Source of the DNA: Piezodorus guildinii
Lineage: Eukaryota; Arthropoda; Insecta; Hemiptera; Pentatomidae
Direction of reading: 5' to 3'
DNA: 64,000 nt
Assembly: GCA_023052935.1 (NCBI GenBank)
Contig: CM041292.1
Location: forward strand, 33,207,386 to 33,271,385
Shown: positions 13,601 through 24,932 of the stretch, in pieces
Position numbering within the stretch: the first letter of the stretch is position 1
Layout of the letters: every line of letters starts with the position of its first letter
Notes under the pieces: generated by a model
Databases searched by the model: none
What the model saw: the letters and a program-made list of their open reading frames with translations, nothing else
Told to the model about the DNA's origin: nothing
Program-made: the position numbers and the translations under genes

Positions 13601-16600
13601 GCTTGGGTGTTCATTAGATAAAATCAAATAGGAGATTCAGATATAACTAATTGATGAGAATACAAATATGTAAAAAAATCAATTTTTTTAAAAATGTCCT
13701 TTAGTACTTTTTGGAAATCAACGTCTCAATTGTTAATGATATTGGAAATAGTGACTGAGAACAGAAAGTAATTGGAAAAAAAAAAAATAACTCAATCTAG
13801 ATTTGAATCCTCATGGAATTAACTATGTTTACACACTGAATTCGTCTTTATTAAGCCTCAGTAATGTAGTTTATTGCAAACCAACATGAGTTACGATTCA
13901 ATTCATTTTCGGCATATAATGCTGTTGTTTTTTAAAAAAGGGAAAAGCACAGCACCAACTGCAAGAAAGATTCGTGGCGTTTATGGAAGTGATTTAATTG
14001 CTGATAGCATGGTTTAGAATTGGTTTTCGGTATCGACGCTTGGGTTCCCCATGAGCTCAGTGTAAGAAACCTCATTGAAAGGATTTCATATTGTGATTTG
14101 CTGCTGAAAAAAAATGTGGAGGATCCGTTTTTTAAAGTCAAGCAAACTGTCAGAAAGATAATCCCACCAAAGTGATCTGCAGCCAGACTGATAACCCCTG
14201 CTGTAACGGTGATGGCTCCAGTTGCTTGCCACCTTGCTCAGATATTTGTCAAGCATGCTATGAAAATAAAATTTGCAAACGTGGCCCATGTGATGATTGT
14301 TGTGGTATTTATAAAAAAAATATCGTAGTATTTAGCCTTTTTTGGTTTAGTTATATTAGCTATATTGTTATCCATTTTTTTTTTATAGGTAATAACAATA
14401 ATTGTGTGAAGAAATGTTGTGAGATATGTCAAGCAAACTGTCAGACAGATAATCCTACCAAAGTGATCTGTTGCCAAACTGATAAGACCTGTTGTAATGG
14501 TGATGGTTCCAATTGCTTGCCATCTTGCTCAGATATTTGTCAAGCATGCTGTGAAAATAAAATTTGCAGATGTGGCCCATGTGATGATTGTTATGGTATT
14601 TATAAAATAAAATTATTGTAGTATTCAGCCTTTTTTGGTTTAGTTATATTAGCTATATTGTTATCCATTTTTTTTATAGGTAATAATAACAATAATTGTG
14701 TAACGAAATGTTGTGAGATATGTCAAGCTAACTGTCAGAAAGATAATCCCACCAAAGTGATCTGTTGCCAAACTGATAAGACCTGTTGTAATGGTGATGG
14801 TTCCAATTGCTTGCCATCTTGCTCAGATATTTGTCAAGCATGCTGTGAAAATAAAATTTGCAGATGTGGCCCATGTGATGATTGTTGTGGTATTTTATAA
14901 AAAGAAATATTGTAGTATTTAGCCTTTTTTGGTTTAGTTATATTAGCTATATTGTTATATTTTTGTTGTATAGGTAATAATAACAATAACTGTGTAACGA
15001 AATGTTGTGAGATATGTCAAGCTAATTGTCAGAAAGATAATCCCACCAAAGTGATCTGTTGCCAAACTGATAACCCCTGCTGTAATGGTGATGGTTCCAA
15101 TTGCTTGCCATCTTGCTCAGATATTTGTCAAGCATGCTGTGAAAATAAAATTTGCAGATGTGGCCCATGTGATGATTGTTATGGTATTTATAAAATAAAA
15201 TTATTGTAGTATTCAGCCTTTTTTGGTTTAGTTATATTAGCTATATTGTTATCCATTTTTTTTATAGGTAATAATAACAATAATTGTGTAACGAAATGTT
15301 GTGAGATATGTCAAGCTAACTGTCAGAAAGATAATCCCACCAAAGTGATCTGTTGCCAAACTGATAAGACCTGTTGTAATGGTGATGGTTCCAATTGCTT
15401 GCCATCTTGCTCAGATATTTGTCAAGCATGCTGTGAAAATAAAATTTGCAGATGTGGCCCATGTGATGATTGTTGTGGTATTTATAAAAAGAAATATTGT
15501 AGTATTTAGCCTTTTTTGGTTTAGTTATATTAGCTATATTGTTATATTTTTGTTGTATAGGTAATAATAACAATAACTGTGTAACGAAATGTTGTGAGAT
15601 ATGTCAAGCTAACTGTCAGAAAGATAATCCCACCAAAGTGATCTGTTGCCAAACTGATAACCCCTGCTGTAATGGTGATGGTTCCAGTTGCTTACCATCC
15701 TGCTCAGATATTTGTCAAGCATGCTGTGAAAATAAAAATCGCAAATGTGGCCCATGTGATGATTGTTGTGGTATTTATAAAAAGAAATATCGTAGTATTT
15801 AGCCTTTTTTGGTTTAGTTATATTAGCTATATTGTTATCCATTTTTTTTATAGGTAATAATAACAATAATTGTGTAACGAAATGTTGTGAGATATGTCAA
15901 GCTAACTGTCAGAAAGATAATCCCACCAAAGTGATCTGTTGCCGAACTGATAAGACCTGTTGTAATGGTGATGGTTCCAATTGCTTGCCATCTTGCTCAG
16001 ATATTTGTCAAGCATGCTGTGAAAATAAAATTTGCAGATGTGGCCCATGTGATGATTGTTGTGGTATTTATAAAAAGAAATATCGTAGTATTTGGCCTTT
16101 TTTGGTTTAGTTATATTAGCTATATTGTTATCCATTTTTTTTATAGGTAATAACAATAATTGTGTGAAGAAATATTGTGAGATATGTCAAGCAAACTGTC
16201 AGACAGATAATCCTACAAAAGTGATCTGTTGCCAAACTGATAAGACCCGTTGTAATGGTGATGGTTCCAATTGCTTGCCAACTTGCTCAGATATTTGTCA
16301 AGCATGCTGTGAAAATAAAATTTGCAGATGTGGCCCATGTGATGATTGTTGTGGTATTTATAAAAAGAAATATCGTAGTATTTAGCCTTTTTTGGTTTAG
16401 TTATATTAGCTATATTGTTATCCATTTTTTTTATAGGTAATAACAATAATTGTGTGAAGAAATGTTGTGAGATATGTCAAGCAAACTGTCAGACAGATAA
16501 TCCTACAAAAGTGATCTGTTGCCAAACTGATAAGACCCGTTGTAATGGTGATGGTTCCAATTGCTTACCATCCTGCTCAGATATTTGTCAAGCATGCTGT

Positions 16601-19600
16601 GAAAATAAAATTTGCAGATGTGGCCCATGTGATGATTGTTGTGGTATTTATAAAAAGAAATATCGTAGTATTTAGCCTTTTTTGGTTTAGTTATATTAGC
16701 TATATTGTTATCCATTTTTTTTATAGGCAATAACAATAATTGTGTGAAGAAATGTTGTGAGATATGTCAAGCAAACTGTCAGACAGATAATCCTACCAAA
16801 GTGATCTGTTGCCAAACTGATAAGACCTGTTGTAATAGTGATGGTTCCAATTGCTTGCCATCTTGCTCAGATATTTGTCAAGCATGCTGTGACAATAAAA
16901 TTTGCAGATGTGGCCCATGTGATGATTGTTGTGGTATTTATAAAAAAAATTATTGTAGTATTCAGCCTTTTTTGGTTTAGTTATATTAGTTATATTGTTA
17001 TCCATTTTTTTTTTAAGGTAATAATAACAATAACTGTGTAACGAAATGTTGTGAGATATGTCAAGCTAACTGTCAGAAAGATAATCCCACCAAAGTGATC
17101 TGTTGCCAAACTGATAACCCCTGCTGTAATGGTGATGGTTCCAGTTGCTTACCATCCTGCTCAGATATTTGTCAAGCATGCTGTGAAAACAAAAATTGCA
17201 AATGTGGCCCATGTGATGATTGTTGTGGTATTTATAAAAAAAAATATTGTAGTATTTAGCCTTTTTTCTGTTTAATAATATTAGCTAAATTGTTATATTT
17301 TTGTTGTATAGGTAATTATAACAATAATTGTGTGAAGAAATGTTGTGAGATATGTCAAGCAAACTATCGAACCGATAATCCCATCAAAGTGATCTGCTGC
17401 CAGTCTGATAACCCCTGTTGTAATGGTGATGGCTCCAATTGCTTCCATCTTGCTCAGATATTTGTCAAGCTTGCTGTGAAAATAAAATTTGCAGATGTGG
17501 TCCCTGTGATGATTGTTGTGGTATTTATAAAAATAAATATTGTACTATTTAGCCTTTTTTGGTTAAATAATATTAGCTATATTGTTATATTTTTATTGTA
17601 TAGGTAATAATAACAATAATTGTGTGAAGAAATGTTGTGAGACATGTCAAACAAACTGTCAGACAGATAATCCTACCAAAGTGATCTGTTGCCAAACTGA
17701 TAAGCCCTGTTGTAATAGTGATGGCTCCAATTGCTTGCCATCTTGCTCAGATATTTGTCAATATAAAAATTACAAATGTGGCCCATGTGATGATTGTTGT
17801 GGTATTTATAAAAAGATTATTGTAGTATTTAGCCTTTTCTTGTTTAATAATATTAGCTTTATTGTTATATTTTTGTTGTATAGGTAATAATAACAATAAT
17901 TGTGTGAAGAAATGTTGTGAGATATGTCAAGCAAACTGTCGAACCGATAATCCCACCAAAGTGATCTGCTGCCAGTCTGATAACCCCTGTTGTAATGGTG
18001 ATAGTTCCAGTTGCTTACCATCCTGCTCAGATATTTGTCAAGCATGCTGCAAAAATAAAATTTGCAAATCTGATGATAGTTGTGGTATTTAATTTTACTA
18101 AATCAAGATATTATTTAGCCAATATTGAAATAGCAATACCTACTATATTGTTATGTTTGGTATTCTACAGGTAAAAATAATGCCAATTGTAAAACGTGTT
18201 GTGAAATATGTCAAGCAAACTGTCTGACCGATAATCCCACTAAAGTGATTTGCTGCCGAACTGATAACTCCTGCTGTAATAGTGATGGTTGCTTACCATC
18301 TTGCTCAGATATTTGTCAAGGGTGCTGTGAAAACAAAATTTGCAGATGTGGCCCATGTGATGATTGTTGTGGTATTTATAATAAAAATCATTGTATTATT
18401 GGGTTGACAAATAAGTCCTTTTGGTTTTTATGTTTATTTTTATTTCACTACGAGACGCCTCTTATCTGACGAATCAACCCCTATGGTGGATTGTTTATCC
18501 TTTTTGTAATATGTCAACAACTATACCTTTTAACTCTTGTTTAAACCAGCTTAGTATTGTGTTTGCTATCGCAAAGTGAATATGGAAGAAAATGTCATTT
18601 GTTATCGGTAGCTTTTGTTTATAAAGGTTTACTGAGCTGCAGAAGCTCATAGGTGTTTGGAGTGTTTATGGGGATGATGCCTTAACCGAATGCACCTATT
18701 AAAATTGGTTTGCTAAATTTCATTCAGAAAATTTGGACATCAATGACACTCAATGGTCTGGTCACTCACATGTGATTGACACGAACAATATTAAGGCCAT
18801 TCCTAAATTCTAAATATTTCGCACACAAGTGAAAGACCTAGCTCCAAGTCACTATCACTTATTTCATTCTCAGCTTAATTCCATGAATGAAAAGAAATTC
18901 CAAAAGGAAGAGGACATCAAAAATCACTTGGATCAGTTTCTTAAAATAAACTCCAGACATCCTATGAATATGACAATACATTTAGTGAAAAGATAGGAAG
19001 AAGTCATATTAATTAATGTTCAATAAATAAATTGTAGATTAAAATAAATTTTATGTTTATAATACATTGATTTTTATTTCATCCTGAAAAACTGAAAGGA
19101 CTTATTTTCCAATATTTAGTCTATCTTTTTTTTGTGTATTTGTAGTAATACCAGCTATATTTTTTTATGTATTCCACAGGTAATAAAAATAACGATAATT
19201 GTGTAAAGAAATGTTGTGAAATTTGTACAGAAAACTGTCAGACAGATAATAATATCAAAGTGATCTGCTGCCAGACTGATAAAACCTGTTGCAATGGTAA
19301 TACTGCTAGTTGCTTACCATCGTGCTCAGATATTTGTCAAATATGCTGTGAAAGTAAAATTAGCAAATGCGACCAATGTGATGATTGTTGTGGTATGAAA
19401 TTTTATCAAAAAACTGCTTATGTTTAATGAAGAAATATAAATTTCCAATGAAAACTGAAAATTATCTATTCATAGTTTAATATTTATCTATAACATTTAA
19501 TATTTCTGCTATCTTTTGTATTCTGCAGGTACTAAAAATTGTGTAAAGAAATGTTGTGAGATATGTCCAGCCAACTGTAAGACAGACAATCCCGTCAAAG

Positions 19601-22600
19601 TGATCTGCTGCCAGACTGATAACTCTTGTTGTTGTAAGTTGTTTATTATCAAGTTATCTATAAAGCACAAGTGTCATATTGCACAATAAATATTCTGTAT
19701 ACACCAATAACCATTAAATACTTTTTTAGTGAAAGTTCATGATAAATGTCGAACATTATTTTGATTTAATTACTTTGAAATCAAACTAATTATTTGAAAA
19801 AAGAAAATTGGATACTTTTAGTCTTGCAATATGAATTTCCATTGACAAATGAAAACTATAAATTTTATTCATACTGGGAAATAGCAATTAACATCTCATT
19901 TATTCGTTATATTTTGATCAAAACTCTAAGATTGGCATTTTTACTAGGTTTATTAATTAATAATTCATAAAAAAAGGTTAATTTTTGTTTAATTTTAAAA
20001 AGCTTTGTCCAAAGTATGAACCATCACTGGTTACACATTTTACCCACCTCTATGGCAATTTGTGATTGCCTTCCCATAAAAACCATACATCTTTTTTAAT
20101 TTTCCCAACGTCAAGGAATTGTTACACATATCCTTAGCCATTTCAATGTTCCATGAGAGGTTGTTGAAAGGTGAAATTATGTAAAACACAAGAGTGTTTT
20201 GTAGTTGATTATGGTCGTTTTTCAAATGATTCATGGTTGAAATTGATGATTTCTTATTGTCGCCTTTGTTTTTTACTGTTTTACATGGTTTCAGAATGAT
20301 GGTACATGAGACATCATCTGATCCAACCTCAAATGCAAAGCACTGTCTTCCTTCTGAAGGCTGAAGTTATTTGGTCTAGTGGTCAGTTTTAATGATTGAC
20401 CTGGGTCAACCCATGGCTTTTGAGAATTTCGGGTTTTAAAGAATATTCATTTTTCCCCTCTTGTCATGATCGGATAAAAAAAAAGGTTACTTTTAGTGGA
20501 ACAAACTTTTTTCTATATATCACTCAACTGCTGTAGTACCCACTTTACCTTCCTGCTTCCTGGATCTTTTCCAAGCCATGCAGAAGATCACAAATGGTTC
20601 AGTAACCAATATTAAACCTTCTGCCATTTGCTGTTGATTTCAGGTATTATATTCGTCTAACAACACTTGCCATACAATATCTTGAAATGTTATTGGTTGA
20701 CCAGGGCATTTTTTGTCTTTCGAGTCAAACTTACCACTTCTGAATCATCTAAACCAATACACATAAGGATCTTGCATTTGGTTAATGTCACAATAAGTTT
20801 TCACAAATATTAGACGGCTTTCACTTACATTTTCATTTTTTTTTTTTTTTTGTTTGAGCATAAAAAGCAATTTGTGATCCAAACTAAAAAATATGAAGCT
20901 CTCCAAAAATTGTTTGAATGTCAATGGCATATTCAAAGGCACTACCATAAAAATAAAATGACTTAAGTAAATAGTTGTGGGACTGAGAATCGATCCCTAT
21001 TTCCATTTATAAAAGAAATTAAGAAATATTAACCACTACACATATATAATAAAAAAAGGCTGGAAGTTCTTGGTCAATTTTCAAAATAGTAATAGCCATT
21101 ACCATAGCCATTAGTATATGTTATATTTTCTTGATATTTTATATTGATATATTCTTGATATTTATATCTTCAATATGTTATATTTTCTATTCTGTAGGCG
21201 ATAATAACAATAATTGTGTCAAGAAATGTTGTGAGATATGTCAAGAAAATCGTGAGACAAATAATCCCATTAAAGTGATCTGCTGCCAGACTGAAAACTC
21301 TTGTTGTGAGTAATTTGTTATCAAATGCTAACTAATAAAAAATTGTGCAATAATAAAAAAATCTTTGTATATATGCTAATGGTAATTTTGACAGATCAAA
21401 TACTATTTTTAATAAAAGCTTCTTGAAGCATCAAATATGGCAATGAATATTTAACATTTTTTTTTCTTGAATTTTGATCATAAATTTGATTGGTATTTAG
21501 TATAAAAAATATCTAAGCATTGATATGGAAATTTTGAAATAGTATGGGCTATATGTTTGTCTTTTTTATTCTATAGGTGATAAAAATAACAATAATTGTG
21601 TAAAGAAATGTGAGACCTGTTCAGCAAACTATCAGAAAGACAATCCCATTAAAGTGATCTGCTGCCAGACTGATAACTCCTGTTGTAAGTAGCTCATTAT
21701 TATAAGTTAACTATAAGGGCTATTATGATACTTTAAGGTAAATGTTCTTTTTATACTTGTACAATTAAATTAAATTTTTAGTAAAAATTTATTATAATGT
21801 TAAATATTATTTTTATAATATTACTATTATTAGCTGATTACTTTCATTCACATTATATAAATTTCTAATAGTTACTTAAGAATATCAATTTTATTCATAA
21901 TTGTCAAATAACAATTAATAGTTAATATTTGTTGAGTTTCGATCCTAAAATTTGCGATAACTGCCATCTTAGAGGTGCTTAGTCAAATTTTAATTATCAT
22001 CGGCTATATATTTATCTTTTGTATTCTCCAGGCAATAAAAATAACGATAATTGTGTAAAGAAATGTTGTGAGATTTGTAAGAAAAACTGTCAGATAGATA
22101 ATCCCTAAAGTGACTTGCTGCCAGACTGATAAGTCCTGTTGTAAGTAGCTTATTACCACATAACTAGTGTGGTAGCGCAAAATTTAGATAATCTGTTTAT
22201 GTCCTGATATATTAATGATATCATATTATATAGTAGTTTTAATAAAAGCTTATAATGACATTAAATATTATTTTAAGTTACGTCTAAAAAAAAAATTTGT
22301 CAATTTTCATCATGTTATAGAAAATTCCATTGGAACTTATAAATGTCAAATTAAAAGTAATTTCATTAATTAATATCTTTTGAAATCTATTTGGAATCTA
22401 TTTAATTATAGAAATTAGTAACTATAATTAATATTATCTTAAGCGCCAAACTCATACAAGAACAAAATATGTGTTGCTACGTTAACTTAGTTAATTTATA
22501 GACATAATATTTTTATTGTTTTACCAAAAAAACTAAATTATTTATTTGTGAAAAATCCTCACATTTAGCCCACTTGTGCTTTTATCAAGTAACTATCATG

Positions 22601-24883
22601 CATATTTTAATTTTTGCCCTTAAAAATTTTCTGTTGCTTCCTTAGCAATTTCAAAAGCTTTTTGTCTGGTTTTGAAAATCTGTCATGCTCATGTGGTGAC
22701 TTTTCTGTGGGACTGATAGCAAAATTTTGACTTTCTCCAAAGTTAGAATGTTTGTTTTTTAGAACTTACGATAAATATTTACTAACTAAAAATGGTCATT
22801 TTTTTACTTGGTCCAATAGATGGACAACCAGTTGGTTTAAGGAATATGATGTGCATTCCCGTAGTAAGAGTCTTCATAGAATTAAGTTCATTGCACTTTT
22901 GATTTTTTTTATATTTTGATATTCTGTATTTCATAAAAATGAATCGGGATATTTTTGATTTATTCCTAAAATAAAAACAAATCTGTACCTCTATAACCCA
23001 TGAATGGTCTTCAGTTTGGTATTTATTGAAACTTATACTGTTTCACAGCCATCCACCATGCAAGGAGGTGGTTAGGCCTAGATCACCCTTGACCACCAGG
23101 GTGGTCTCCATGGACAGAATCACTCGACAGCTGAAACAACAGAATACAGCTTTTTGCCATTACCAGGGTTTGAACCTAGGAGGATCTGGAGTACAGAAGA
23201 GTAGTGCTCTATCAACTAGACCATGCTCCATTTTTTATATGTTTATTAAATTAGTCTGTAAATTCATTATTAATTAGATCAACCAAAATAGAACATATAA
23301 ACCAATAAATATTAAAACAGTGGCTCTTCAAAAAAGTCAAGTCCAGAGAATCTTAAAAAAAGGCAGTCTCAGAAAAAAAATCAAAGCAGACAAAGATGAT
23401 TTTTTAAATTTAACCTTTTTAATTTTACTTACCTTGCAATATAAAACTTTAATACATAAATGGAATATAAAATTGCAGTTAATTGTTCATGTTAAGTTAT
23501 GACGGATGATTATTGAAAAAAAAAAAGAAAGTAAATAAAGTCCTTTTTCATCAAAGTTATTTCTTCAAAATTTATTTTGACTTGGAATAACTGTTCAAAT
23601 GTGATGGTACAGCTACTAAGTATTTATAAAAAGAACAGAAACATTCAGGCAGTCAGTATGAGTTAAACATAATCTCTCAGTTAAAAAAAAAGTAGCGGTT
23701 TGTTGTGAAATAAAAGTAATGTTAAAACTGTTTGTTATAAAGAAACGGAAAATGGACAGTGAAATGGTAAACAGTGTTATATAAACAAACACATGATTGT
23801 AAAAAAACTCTCTGATTGTTTATTAAATACTTTAGATTGGTAATTAAGACAGAATTCAATACAATTGCTTGTCCTTTTTGCCTTCAAACGATAAATAAAA
23901 ATATTTCAACACATAAACAGGGTGAAAAGCAAAACCGTTACATTATTTATTTTTGGCTGGCATGCATGCAGCAAGGATTGTTATTCTAATGTTAGTTTTT
24001 ATATTAGCTTAAGTAGCTATTAAATGAAATAAATACATACCTAAAGTGAATACTTTTCAGCCTCTAGGATATTAATAACTTAATTTAGTATCCAGAAAAT
24101 CGTTAAAATATTTAGTTAAACAATACCTAATTAATTTTTCCTTATTTCCCAAGGTGAACCTGAAAAAGGCAAATGTGTAGCAGCATGTAAAGAAACATGT
24201 AAAATTATTTGCCAAGATAAGACCTGTTCAGATTGCTCTTCTAAATGTAATAAACCATGTAATGACTATCGCAGTGAGTATAACCAAAAATATTACTTCT
24301 TTTGTATAAATTTTTGTAGCAGCATTCATGCATACATCATTATTTCAATTTATACTAGGCACATTGCGCATGTGTGCAGTTATATTTTAAGAAACTGGTT
24401 AAGCTTGTGAACTATTTCTAATACATATAATATAGCTGTGCTGAAGCCTGCTGGCAGGATATTTAAGTCCAGGAAATATCAAGAAAAAAAAAAAAAAAAA
24501 AAAAAAAAACACACCCCCAATCAACTTCTTTACCAATTCTCATTTTATGACATTTAAGAATTTTTTTTATCATTTTGACTATATAACTATTCTAAACTGG
24601 TTTAAAAAAACAAATTATTGTTTTTTTTTCTGATGATATATTCTATATTGTTTTAGCAGTGAAAAATGAAAACGTTAAATGTCTGCCATCCTGTTCTGAA
24701 ATATCGGAGACAAAATATAGAGACAGTTGCCCTGATCTTTGCAGTCAATATACTAAGCAAAATAAAGAATGTTGTGGTAGGTTTTCTTTTTGTATATTAA
24801 AAGTTAATAAACATTATTAACATATATTTCATTATGAATAAAGATTGTGTCTCAATTCATTTCCTTAAACATTAAGGTATTAA

Positions 24884-24932
<49 letters not shown>

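Larger units (their letters stand above)
14312..18371 (+). repeat. Tandem exon-plus-intron array, ~290-bp period
   Basis: Fourteen consecutive units start at 14389, 14680, 14974, 15268, 15561, 15854, 16147, 16437, 16727, 17018, 17312, 17604, 17884 and 18171. Introns (~80-100 bp) are as conserved as exons (shared TAGCCTTTTTTGGTTTAG, ATATTAGCTATATTGTTAT). Spacing is 280-294 bp. Confidence 0.95.

Noticed and set aside
14658..16980. ORFs beginning MLSIFFIGNNNN or MLYFCCIGNNNN as separate small secreted genes
   Set aside because: The apparent signal-like starts are intron sequence read through the TATAG acceptor; splice sites flank every repeat and phases match.
14238..17005. Series of 60-85-residue minus-strand ORFs (NITKPKKAKYY..., HHMGHICKFY...)
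   Set aside because: They are antisense shadows of the repeated Cys-rich exons and introns; they recur only because the array does.
14312..18371. Regular ~290-bp repeats as a CRISPR array or satellite DNA
   Set aside because: The units contain spliced, codon-constrained Cys-rich exons, and the organism is a eukaryote.
20040..20948. Possible transposase remnant on the minus strand
   Set aside because: No catalytic motif or terminal repeat could be recognised; kept only as unclassified sequence.
6061..22140. Metallothionein or keratin-associated protein identity
   Set aside because: Cys density is similar, but the spacing and Asn/Asp/Gln-rich linkers do not match either family; left unnamed.
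23160..23235. tRNA gene (minus strand)
   Set aside because: Good A/B boxes but no closing acceptor stem; read as a SINE head.
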